A DNA stretch of 64,000 nt from Rotaria socialis (Eukaryota > Rotifera > Eurotatoria > Philodinida > Philodinidae), in the NCBI GenBank assembly GCA_905331475.1, contig CAJNYU010002862.1:62001-126000 (forward strand), in the 5' to 3' direction. Position numbers and translations under genes: made by a program. The notes under the pieces were generated by a model. That model ran no database searches. It worked only from the letters and a program-made list of their open reading frames with translations, and was not told where the DNA came from. This document shows, piece after piece, positions 1-12,100 of the stretch. How positions within the stretch are numbered: position 1 is the first letter of the stretch; each line of letters starts with the position of its first letter.

Positions 1-2443
1 TATCCATTGTTGACGAAAAAGAAACGACTCTCAGCTAACTATATGAAGTAAAAGTATCTAGAGTACAATGGAATGTCTAGAATTATGTGACCTCACTAAA
101 TGGAAAGTTTAAAATTTATTGATATCAAAGCATTTCCTTCTAGTCAAAATCAATGTTAAATCCTTTTTCTTGAATGCTAGACAATTTGGTCTGCACTTCT
201 CTAATGAAACTAATTTTGTAAGATTATTCTTGCACTTCTTTTTTATTTTTGCCTATTTCACTTTTAAACTTCTTGTTCACTTATTCTGTATGTTCTATCC
301 TGATAAAGGATATAAAATGGATTGAATGAATCTGTTTAGGTAATGAACCATGATTACAAAAAAAGGATATGTTGGTTCATCGGTTCTCGTATAGTAGATC
401 TTCAACTCTCTGCCCCCTGTTGACGTCCATAGATCGCTCCAATAAACAATTATCTGTATTCTATTTCCTTCTATTATCTCACGTCATTCTTCGAAAATCA
501 TATAATAAAAATTGAATCTTCAATCGATGCTCCAATCAATGGCCATACAAATACTTACTATGAGCAGTAGCAATATCAATATAGATTTCAGAATATTAGA
601 ATATTCATTTCTTCAAAAACAAAACTGGAGAAATAAATAATGATATCATCTTGGAATCTCGTAGAGTTTTGTGAACGGTTTAATTATAAAAATTGGTAAA
701 AATTACAAACATGTTTATGAAATAACAACCAGTGAATTGAATTTATTTTTAACACAAATCCACTATTTTAATTTGAAGAATCGATTAAATTCATTTTCAA
801 AATTTTAGTTTGGCGCAATCTCTTTGTGGATACTGATAAAACAATCAGTGTATTAAGATGCGAGAAGGACTAGCACACACGCCTGCATTTCTTTTTGTTC
901 ATTTTCTTGCATGTTCAAAATCATGAATTACTTGCTGTTCAATTGAGTTTCATGAACATTTTCATTTGTTTGTGATAGAAGTTCATCAGAAAGATTGTAA
1001 CATGTGAAAACATCGAAAAACTGAGCTTTAAAAATATACATCGTGAGTCAACTAGGGATATTTTTAGTAGTGTTTTCATGTTCAATGAGCTTTTGAAAAT
1101 TCACAGCCTTAATAGACTTTGTTTTTATTATCTTTGACCTTCTTTTGATACCTCAATTAGGTCATTTCCTTGTTACAGAAAAAAAAACGTCACGAAACCC
1201 ATAAGATCAGATGTATGTCACCAAATTGACATTTTTTTATTACGTGTTTCTGTGTGAATTTTCTGGAAAGACTTTATTTACGTATATTCAAAATCAAAAG
1301 ATTAATCAAATGACACTGTGCTTTAAACTTAAGAATAATTAAATCGAAAAGATTTGTTCTGAACATTTTAATTTATCGTCATCCACTTTAGGAGACGAAT
1401 ACAAGAGAAGTTTCTAAACAGCAACTGAGAAAAAGTAGCTACCTCTGAACTAGACATTTACTTCGATTTCCAATTGAACTCCGATAAGAAAGTCTGATAA
1501 ATCAAAGCTCCTTATTAGACATTTTACTATCAAATGAAATACGACTCGGCTTGTTCAACAATTAAAATTTTAAAATAAACTAAGCAGATACTTTTATATC
1601 TTTAGATATAACATCTCGAATGAAATGTGATAATTGATCTTGGATTTTCTGTATGAAAAAGACTTGAGCCGCGCTTAGAAAGCGTCTGAAATGACGTGCT
1701 GTGAACCTATGTAATAAGAATGAATTCATTGCATGCTATCTTTTTACTCATTTTTGAACCTGAGATCAATTAAACTACTTTCAAAAAGTTTAGAAATAAA
1801 AGATATTATAGAGCAGAGATCTTCCGAAAAATAAATTAGAGCTCATTAGGTTTTTTTTTACTTCTTGCCAGCACGAGACACTGATCTAATTGAAATGAAA
1901 TAAATATGTCGGTTGCTATCTCGCCAAGCTTCATCAAACGAATTGTAAGTGAAAAAGAAAAAAATTCTATTTAAATGTTCCAATACTCATAACGTAGGTT
2001 CTGATATTTCTATTTGATAAAAAATGAAATTTTGCGAAAATTGAGATCAGGGCACCTTTTTTTTAAGTTTCGTAAACAGATAGTTGTGTACACCATTTCA
2101 TTTACTTTTTTTTTTATTTTTTTAATCAAACGAAAGCGATGAGGATGCTTTTTCTTCGTATACTGGACAATAAAAGTAAGAATTAGTTCATTAACAATTG
2201 TCTTTCTCACATATATGACCTATGACAAAAATTATATCAATAATTCATCGAATAATTTCGTACACAGACTTAACAAATGCATCTGTTGATATTTGTTTTG
2301 CAATTGAATCAACTCAAAAGATGTTTTGTTTAAAAAGAGCCTGCACTATAATCTAAAATATCATTGTTAATGTTGTTCGTATCGATCACTTTTAGTTTTT
2401 TCTATTTAATTGATAGCCTTAAATACAGTCAGCCCTATCATCA

Positions 2444-2474
<31 letters not shown>

Positions 2475-5400
2475 TATTCTGGCACTATGAAGCAGCAGAG
2501 AATTTCATCTCTTAGCTTTCTTAATAGCGACCATATTAATATTTAGCTGATTTTGAATATATTTATAAACTTGATCAATTATGCGGTTATGATAAAAACA
2601 AATATCTACACAACCAGTTTAGATGTAATCATTGTGAGATGCATACATTCCGTTCATTCATCAATCGATCAATTGATGATGCATTTTATTGTTGTAGTTT
2701 AGCTTTGGAATTGATAGAATACATTGAACTCAATTTAACATTATGAATAGCCCTTATTTCCAATAGAATTAACAATGAATTATAATTTTATTTTCACTAA
2801 TCAACTATTTGAGAAATGTAAAATTCATCAGAATAATATTTATTCACAACAAGCAAACATATAGTGAATAGTATCTTGTAAGGATTAACATAATTTATTC
2901 AAAATTTTTTGCCGACACGTTTGGTTTACTGCACATAGTAAAAATAAAACGCAACATCAATTTAATAAACTTTTGATTTCTTTTGCGAAGAACGTTCGGT
3001 CAGTTTCATATGTTAAGCGACTAGTAATTTATATGTATTCTGTTCGACGTTTGCCATGCAGTGATTTGAAAATGAAACACATACATTAGTTCAATCGTTG
3101 ATACAGTCCCAAAAAGAAAAATTTAAGGTAACTGTATGTACTCTATCATTTGATTCATTATCATTATCATCATCATGAATACGTAAATAATTAGTCACCC
3201 TCGACGTGTAATTAACAAATTAGGAAAAAATTATATTAGCTGAAACATGATGTATGACAACCATACGGAGTCCATTTTTCCTAATGGACTTATGGAAATT
3301 ATTATAAAATTGATTTTTCTCTCCAAACATTCTGATCTGCATTCCGCATAAATCTCTTGTAAGATATAAATATTATATTACAAAATTTAAACTTTTGTAT
3401 TCGTTAGTTCTGACCAAGTCGACTAAAAAGAATGTTGTATTACTAGTATTACATATTAATCTGCAAACTAGAACTCAATATCGGTAATTATATTCAAAAA
3501 CAAAATAATGCATATCTATATCAATTTATTTGATGATAATTATTCTTGACAAAAAATAGACATGACTATTCGGATCATGACAACTGATTAATAGAAATGC
3601 TAATTCAAAATAGCAAGATAAATCAGTTACGCAGTCATTCTGTTCAGTGAGTATTTCTTTGAAAATATATGTCATTCATTGTCGTTATCAAACTAAATAA
3701 AGAAATTTTAAATTCCTTTGAATAATCGTAAGTCGCGTGATTCAGTGCAACTTCTCTGTAATATACTTGAGTTTCTTCATTCTCAATCATAATAAATATC
3801 TCGTAAGAAATCATGACAATAATATGAGCTAACGCATTAATTCCATCCCAAACATGATTCAGATAATAATTTTTCCTATAATAAAATTGAAAAACTCGTA
3901 AGAAAACTACTGATTTTCCATACATCCATAAACCAGAGGTTCTTAATTGGACTCTTCATTATCGACATACAATTTGCTCATCAAGTAATCTTTTTTCTTA
4001 CTTTTTCTCAACAAAACGCTTAAATAGCAGTTTGATTCAATCTTATCATATTAGATAAGCAAAATTGGATTTTTCACAATTCGTAAGACAACTTATATAT
4101 ACATATGGCCTAGCTTCAAGAACGATGATGATATTCGTATCCTTACTGTGAAGGCTAATAGAATTATATGATTTATTTTATAATTTAATAGGAAATCAGT
4201 TATGAGTCAATGAAATGAAATGAAAATAGAAAATAAAATTTCTCTATGTGCAACTAAAACAAAGGAAAATTTAACAACAAAATTCATATATTGTTTTTTC
4301 TTCCGGTAATACTAATTGTCATTAAATAATAATGAACAGTTCAATCTTGAAAATGTTGGACACGATAAATAATTTAATTCAGTTCTTTTCTTACTCTGTC
4401 TGATTATTGACTATTTGTGCATGTTTTTGACATATTTTCTAAACGCGTCTTATAATTACTTTTTTTCCCTATTGTTTCCTGAATCTTATCTTTGAAAGAA
4501 ATGTCATCAACCATAAAAATAGAACAAGATCAAATAGCTGATGTTTTGAACATTTTCCCACCGACTAGATAAATTGTTATTAAGATATAACAGTAGATTA
4601 TTATTTAGTATACATGGTCGAAATTATTCGAGCGAAAAAGTGCAATATTACATTTATTATGTATGTATATTGAGTTTTAACATTGTCCTATGCTGCTCAA
4701 CAAGATCCATTAAGAATTTATGCATTAATTAAGTTAAAATTTCAATCTTCAAGCATTTTGAAAAGAAAATAGCAGAATTCAACAATTTATTTTTATCGAC
4801 CTTCAAGTTTACGCTTGGTTTTTCGGTGGTATGAAGTTGTTTTTCTTCTCAACCGGTTAAATTCCTGAATTATGTATTCATTTGTTCTAAGAATTGGCAG
4901 TAAATAGTACTTTCATCTTAATTCCTATAGAACTCAGAATGACATGAAAGATTTATATTCCTTTGATGCATATGAAATGAAAAATAATGTAAGCAACAGT
5001 TTTTTTTAGACTCTTATAACACAGTTTTTGAAGAGACGCCGACGCCCAGGTTCTTCAATTATGATGAGTTATTTTCTAGAACATTATGAAAACTCCACAT
5101 GGATTTAGCAATCATATAATGTGTTGTTCTCGCTAAGACGATAATATTTTGCTTATATGAAATTTTTACCAACGTGTTCAACTATAGAATTATTTTGTAG
5201 TCGTTTTTTTTTCAGTGAATTTGTATAAATTAATTTTTTCTATGAGACTTTGATTTAACCAGCGCCAAGTTTAAGTTTTGGCGTGCAAAAGATATTTTCC
5301 AATAGGATTAATAATGACTTTATTTCTTCGTTCGTTTTCTATTTTTCTCCTCATCTATGATCTGTTATTTGCATTTACCGGTTTTCTCTATAGAGGTTTT

Positions 5401-5548
5401 GTTACTTCCGATTAATGCGTGTGCCTTTGTTTAGCTCGGCTGCAATCTTCACAATTAAATTGCCTCAATTCATACTGCATGTTCTATAAATATACGGACA
5501 TATAACAATACTGATGCTTATTACACAAGGTAAAAATAAATGTGAGAT
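1..5548. other. Gene-poor AT-rich stretch, no gene recognised
   Basis: Only short open frames occur (the longest is 93 codons at 3644-3925, -). None shows a recognisable domain or convincing splice context. The one clear structure is a (TAA)n run at about 2447-2475. I see no RNA gene or long repeat here. Confidence 0.6.
2447..2475. repeat. (TAA)n microsatellite
   Basis: About ten uninterrupted copies of the trinucleotide TAA in non-genic DNA. Confidence 0.95.
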
Positions 5549-6226
5549 TTATTTAGTTCGTAAATCTTTTATTACAATGGAGCAACCTTTATGTATATGA
5601 ATGTTTTGAAAAACTTTTTCGCCGTATGAATTTTCGTAGGAATCATAATCAATTGATTTTATTATTTGAAAATCATGTTTAAGAAATGCATTTAATGAAT
5701 AATCACCTGTAACATCAGCATAAACCATATCAAATTGTTTCTGTTTTGCAACAGATATTGATGAATCAATTAGTTGGGTAGCTAATTTACTTTGTCGATA
5801 ATTTGGATCAACGCCCAGAAAATAGATATGAAATAAATTTTCCGAGTTAAATTTTTCAAATAGATTAATATTTTCGTGTAGTTTAGTTATCAGTTCACTA
5901 ATATGTTCATATTTAAATACACAAGTTTTATTTGATGATAAGTAGAGACTATCGGAATGATCATGACCATTTATTTTATCATGATGATTAATGGCATAAG
6001 CAATCGGTAAAGAATGATGATATTTTGTATCATAAAATGCCAAGCTAATATTATCATATTTAGCTTTGTGTAATACTTCTTTGAACCAGGGTAAATCAAT
6101 TTCATCGGGTATTTTCGTTTTTAAACATATATTCATTGGTTCATATTGAAAAAATGTTTTCATAACAAATAATTCAAATTCCGATGTGAATTCATGTTCA
6201 CACATTAAACGGCATGTTATAGACAT
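5549..6226 (-). CDS. GNAT-family N-acetyltransferase (AANAT-like), 225 aa
   Basis: This is an intronless coding region for a probable acetyl-CoA-dependent N-acetyltransferase resembling the dopamine/arylalkylamine N-acetyltransferase-like proteins of invertebrates. The best support is the motif A region at residues about 135-155: a beta strand (IYFLGVDP) followed by NYRQSKLATQLI. This is the V-x-P-x-YR...L-A-x-x-L pattern that binds the CoA pyrophosphate. The usual glycines of the R/Q-x-x-G-x-G/A loop are replaced by S and K, so it is a divergent member. An acidic strand (VYADVTGDYSLNAFLKHDF) follows, typical of motif B. The length suits the family. A polypyrimidine tract ending in CAG lies 5 nt before the ATG, suggesting a 5'UTR intron or trans-splice acceptor. 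The stop codon overlaps an AATAAA signal. The substrate cannot be read from the sequence. Confidence 0.75.
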   Translation of the reverse strand: MSITCRLMCEHEFTSEFELFVMKTFFQYEPMNICLKTKIPDEIDLPWFKEVLHKAKYDNISLAFYDTKYHHSLPIAYAINHHDKINGHDHSDSLYLSSNKTCVFKYEHISELITKLHENINLFEKFNSENLFHIYFLGVDPNYRQSKLATQLIDSSISVAKQKQFDMVYADVTGDYSLNAFLKHDFQIIKSIDYDSYENSYGEKVFQNIHIHKGCSIVIKDLRTK

Positions 6227-7411
6227 TCTATCTGAAAAATACTAGAACACTGTAAATATAATAGTTAACCACAATAGGCAAATATAACATGTTGAGAAAG
6301 AACTCGTCGGCATTATATTATCCGCATTGATCAATCGAATAATTGAAGGAATAGAAGAAGAAGAAGAAGAAGACAGATGATCGGAAAAGACTTCTGTTCG
6401 AGTTGCAAGGCGATGCAAACATGAGTTAGTTCTTTGAATAAACAAGTCTGACATGAGAGAAGAACCATCTTATTAACTATATTAGTACGAATAATAAGAT
6501 AAGTCCGATGGTTTCTATATTGGAAAGATATAATCCGATATGACAGAAAAGGAGGAGAACGACAAGCAACAGGGTCTTGTCTTTCGTTTGATTGAACAAT
6601 CAATTTTTTTTTTTCTTACGTCTATTAAGCAAAAAAAAATTCATTATCTTCAAAGACATATGAAGAAACAAGCAATACGGTTTCACTTAAATTTTATTTT
6701 TAGTTTATATCACATAATTCTACGATGAAATCCAAAAGGTTAATATTGAAAAATTCTCATTTTTTTCTCAAATTATAAATAATTTTATATAAAATATTGT
6801 ATAAAAATATGTTTACATTTCTTTTTAACTAGTAAATTTATCTAGGAAACAATAGTTGAGACTTTTCTTCATTAATAGTATGGCGAGGATTTATGGAAAG
6901 CCTTAAACTCGTTGTTTAACAATATCATTTAACGAACATACTATAGGCGTTATAGACATATTTCCGTTTCTCTTCATGTTTGTGCTTGTGTTTGAGTACT
7001 TCTATGCAGAAAAAAAGAAAAAAGATTGATCCAATGCAGCAAATTCTAATGTTGAGACGTATATTATAGCTGTTTCATCGTTTCCGTTACTGAAATTTTT
7101 TCCTCTTGTTTTTCTCATGTATTCAAATAGACGCGTAACTCTATATTCAGATCAATGCTGCGTCAAGCATACTCTTTCACATCATCAAGATTCATATGTT
7201 TTCTTTTCGGATCTATATCAGAAAACATGAGTATTATTTCTTAGATGTGACATTCAGTCTTTGTGTTGACTACGATTATGTGCTTGTTTTTCAATAAGTT
7301 TGATTGAATATATGATTAATTTCTAGAAAATAGTCTAAATGCATATTTGTTTTTAGATTAAAATAGATTCCGTTTTTTTATCATCTATATTATGAATTTT
7401 CTAAATAAAAA
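6227..7411. other. Intergenic between divergent GNAT and receptor-like genes
   Basis: The flanking genes are divergently transcribed, so this 1.2 kb should hold both 5' regions. It contains a (GAA)n run near 6350-6373 and AT-rich sequence. I see no gene. An acceptor-like TTTTTAG occurs about 55 nt before the receptor start codon. Confidence 0.5.
6350..6373. repeat. (GAA)n microsatellite
   Basis: Six to seven GAA/AGA copies about 125 bp upstream of the GNAT start codon. Confidence 0.9.
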
Positions 7412-9131
7412 ATGATTTTAACCAAAATTAGTAGTGGATTTCTATCACAAATCAATCAATCATCATTGTTGCCAAATTATAAACAAAATGATCTTTCACA
7501 TGGACAAACTGTACGTTCTGATCGCGATAAAAGTTTTTCACTTTTTCAAATAATGGGAATTTGTTTTCTTGCACTTACTCTATTGGAACATGGGCTCGTG
7601 TTTATATTAACATTTAAAAAAGAACCATCAAGAAAAAGATCAATGTAAGAAAATGAATTATATAATAAACAAAAAAACTTATTTAAATAAAATATAATAA
7701 ATTCCTTTTAGACGACAACATCAACGTTCGATTATTTTACCACCAAAATCATGTCTCTATAGTTGTTTACATCGGAATTGGATGCGTGCATTTTCATTTT
7801 CAAATATATGCCTTTCATGTGTTTATTTTGCAATGTTGATGTTAAAACATTATCATCCAAATCTTGTTCATCCTTCATCGACTACATTTTATTCATTACC
7901 ATTAAATCTTTTACAACAAATATTAATTAATTTTAGTGCATTTCATCTATTTATCATTGCAATAAGTGTATTTCAATATTTTCTTCGTTACTATCGTTTA
8001 GTAAAAAACACGTATTCAAGATATTTCTTCAATGGTCAAAATCTTTTATTAACAAAACATACAAATGTTGCTCTCATATTAACTAGTTCATTAGCACTTA
8101 TATTTGCTTATAATTTTACATTTTACACTCCAAAAGATTCTCAAACAATATTTCTACTTCCATTAATAACATTTAACATGATACTGTTACCATTAATAGA
8201 TCTTATCATATTTTTATTGATTTTCATGTGTCTAATGATCAATTATTTCTATAAATTTAATTCTGAAGATTCATTACTTGAAAATGAGCAAGAAACTTTA
8301 CGTTTACTTATTGAAAAAAATACGTGTATTAAATGCTATTCAAATATTTTAGAAAAAAATCCAAATTTATTTCAAGATAAAAATTATTCATATAGAAATT
8401 TATATAAAATATTTTTTTCTGCACCCTTACGTTCATCATACTTATTTGAAATGCCAAAAAGATATCATTCTAACCGAAAAAGAGAATCTTCTGAATCAGA
8501 TTGTTCCAATGAGCATGAACAAAATTTAGAAAACAATTCAACTAATAATTCATTTTTTACAACGGTATTAATTAAACTAAGTCATCAACATTCCCATTGT
8601 CATTTATCTCATTATCTATTATTAATATTTCTTTTTAAATACATTTTACTAACATTCCCACAACATATTCTACAAATGTTATTTCATTTAAAGCAATTTC
8701 ACCAATTTATTCTTAAAAATAATCTCGCAATTAATTTCGCATATTCACTATATCAAGATAATGAACTTTTAATAACAATATGTAAGTATTTATTTTTACT
8801 ATCACGTTTCGGCGATAGCTTTTTATTAATACGTTTGCCATATCTCGTTAAAAAATATTTTCCATGTTGGTGTCATTTTAATTCACGTTTATTACATAAA
8901 AAACCAACTTTACATAAAATCTTAACAATGAAAAATTCATCATCATCCTATACTGTACCAATATGTGCTTCGAATCTGCCAAATGTAAATGATTCATCTA
9001 ATGAATCAAAACCTAAACTATCAATTAAACGATCAGATTGGAAATCGAAAAATCAACGATTTCGTTTACAATTTGAATTCACGCCATTATGGTCGCATGC
9101 TGGACCAAAATTATTTCAAGAACACATTTAA
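7412..9131 (+). CDS. Divergent seven-transmembrane (GPCR-like) receptor, 550 aa, two exons
   Basis: Exon 1 is 7412-7644 and exon 2 is 7712-9131. The 67-bp intron runs from GTAAGA to TTTTAG, splits an ATA codon and keeps the frame. Hydrophobic segments lie at residues about 43-68, 105-122, 141-170, 196-216, 224-258, 376-403 and 429-455: seven, with a roughly 115-residue charged loop between the fifth and sixth and a roughly 95-residue hydrophilic tail. This is class-A GPCR topology. The end of helix 3 reads FLRYYR where DRY is expected, helix 6 has a KYILLTFP segment, and helix 7 has no NPxxY. No ligand class is assignable. An AATAAA lies about 220 bp after the stop. It could instead be another seven-helix protein; the count of seven is by eye. 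Confidence 0.6.
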
Positions 9132-12100
9132 AATTATTCTATGTTTATTTTGTGTTTTTGTAGTGTTGTCATTTAATTAGATATTTGAAAAAAATTGTGT
9201 TTCTTCATTAAATTAATTAAGAAATTTAAAAAAAGTTGTTTTTTTAAATTGTATGTCCATGAAAATGATTATATTTACTAATGAAGACGAGTACTTTCTA
9301 TAATTGATTTTCACTATATAAAAACTGTTGTCCACATTGAAAAATTTAGAAAAAAATAAAACAAACGTCGCGTTGACAATGAAAATGAAACAATAATTCG
9401 CTCAAAATGAATAAATATATCCCTTCAATAATCATTTATTTTTTTTTAATTATTTTTAACTTTCTACAACAATAGTGAATTTCATTTTTCACTAGAAAAT
9501 AATTCATTTTTTCCTTCGTTCTTTTCTCGTTTTCATATTTAATAAATTACCGTACTGTGGCTGTTCATGTGGTGTATTCTTTCTACGACAATAGCTTGAT
9601 GACATCGTTTGAAATTTGCGCAGTTAATTAAAAGAAAAAATTGTCAACTATCAGTTTAGTGAAAATTTTAATTCATGAAAATATTGACGACGTTGCATTT
9701 AAATACCGGCATATGTTTCTATGAATATGATTGCTAATAAAAATGCTAATACATTAATAGAATTAATAATTGATATGTTCATCTTTTAAATATATTTTTT
9801 TTTGACACATATTCAGATACTCGGATCATATTTATGAATAGCAATAACAACAACAACAAAAGATGTGATACTCGTTAAATTATTATCGTGAAGATATTGA
9901 ATGCTCGCTTGTAAAAGGACACCGACAAATGTATTTAAATCAAATCATACAAATAGACGAATATAATCGGCTGATTTCATACTAGTAAATCTAGTAGAAC
10001 GGTGAATATATGTATAACAAGAGATCTAGATTTCATTAAATTGATTATTTCACTTACTAGTTCATTAATTGGATTGATACACTATATTTTACAAACGTAC
10101 TGCAGTAAAACAATGGTGAAGTAGATGAAAAGCACAAAAAACATGTGCTGTTATCGTTAATGTTGCTTGTCATAGTCTAGTAGAAAGCACTAGGAAATAA
10201 GTATAATATTTTTCTTGAATATTCACGAGTTAATGAAGCACTGATTTATGCAATTAAGATAAAAAAAACAATCGCACAATGAGGTGACATATGTAGAGAA
10301 GAAACAAGAGAAAATCAAACGAATCAACTCAAACACTTCATAAACTTTATTATTCCCATTAACATTTTTTTTCTGTATCACAAATAGAAGTGATAATTGA
10401 GTTTTACAAACCTAAATCAATCGCCGTACATAATTTGATTTTAATCTAGGATGTCAGATTAGCATTTGTGTCAGAATAATACTAATAATTCTCTACACAT
10501 TAACATGATGATTTTCGCTGGTGCTGTGGTATTATTTGCATTAATTTATTGATGTCAAGATCTTATGATTGAATTAGAACAACTTTTATCTTTAAAATAT
10601 AAAAAGCTTGTGGCCAAATGTATGCGAGTTCATGTTTTACAATTTCTAATACAAGAGCAAAGATTTTTGCCCCCAAGTGCTATTCCTAAAATAATATAAA
10701 TCCATTCTGCTTTCTTGAAATTGTTATTCCGACGTTAGAAAATAATCGTACACTGTTGGAAATGATACTTCTGACTAAATAATAATTATTCTATTCTTAG
10801 AAACTTTTAAATATGAATTATTACATGTAAATTTATGTGTGCTATCAAATAAGAATAAAAATAATTCTAGTTTAATGCTGACATCATTTTACTCATTGTT
10901 TGTAATGAAAATGGTATCAAAGCCTTAGAGTTAACTGTAATAATAATAAAAATAATAATTACAATAATAATACTGGAAGCATCGACGTTAGTAACAATGA
11001 ACACTAATATAAATGCTTATATCTACACAGCCTACAGATTATATTCTAAAAAGATAATGATATTTTTTTACGGTGCTATGCAATTGAAAATCAATCTTGT
11101 AAAATGAAAGATTTGCTGCTAGAGACAAGCATATATGCAATAATACTGTGTAGTTATTCAATTTTTCAAAATCAATTGAAAAATCTGGAATCAAACTAAC
11201 AGATAAATTTATCAAATATCGATTAGCTACCCGTGAAAAGCGGACCAATTCTAATGAAATCCTAAAAATCAGAACAGATAAATATCAGTAGTTTCATGTA
11301 TTGTACTAGTACTAAGTAGGTACCTATTACTCCTTCGTTAGATGTATAGTTCAAGTGGAGTTGATTTTCTCATATGATTTCTATCTTGTCCGACAGTAGA
11401 TATGTAGTATTGAATGATTTAAATATTAAGAAATCTAATCGGTATATTATTCATACGGTTGAATCACATAGATCATCTAGCTATAGAATAGAGTTTGTGT
11501 TCATTTTTTCTCTTCATTCAGATAATCAACACTAAAAAGAATATACATCGATTGTGAATAAGACTTATTTCGTGTTGTTATCTCCTGTTTTTGGCGATCT
11601 TGAAAACTTTTTAATATCAGCTTCATATGAATCTATGACTTCCGCAACAAATTTTTCATTAAGAGATTATTTCAATCACGTTACATTTTAAATTTTTTTT
11701 AATTATCATTGCTTTGGTAGCTTCTAAAGTTATATTTTCTAGAGGCTGTTCAATCCAAAGAAAAACAATCTAGTAAATCGTGCGTGCGTGTGTGTAAGTA
11801 AGTTAAAATATGGAACGTTATATTTAAATTTGATGCATATGCATTTAAATGCAAGAAGATTGGAGATTATCGTGTAGGTACAAGTCCGATCACCGCATTT
11901 AATGGATTCCCATTTAGAATGAAATATCATGAACTTTTGATCATTCTGATCTAATTATAGATATGAGCAAAGCCTATTTTCACAACATCCTAAATGAATA
12001 GGTAGTTATTCATAATACTCATATACATCAACATTTCGTATGATAAAATAGCGCAATCATCGATAAGAATCATTCGAATGAATTCCAAATGTTCCATGCT

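Noticed and set aside
2447-2475. Microsatellite as a possible CRISPR-like or satellite array
   Set aside because: Simple trinucleotide run without spacers.
3644-3925. 93-codon minus-strand ORF
   Set aside because: Random-looking hydrophobic/aromatic composition, no motif, isolated.
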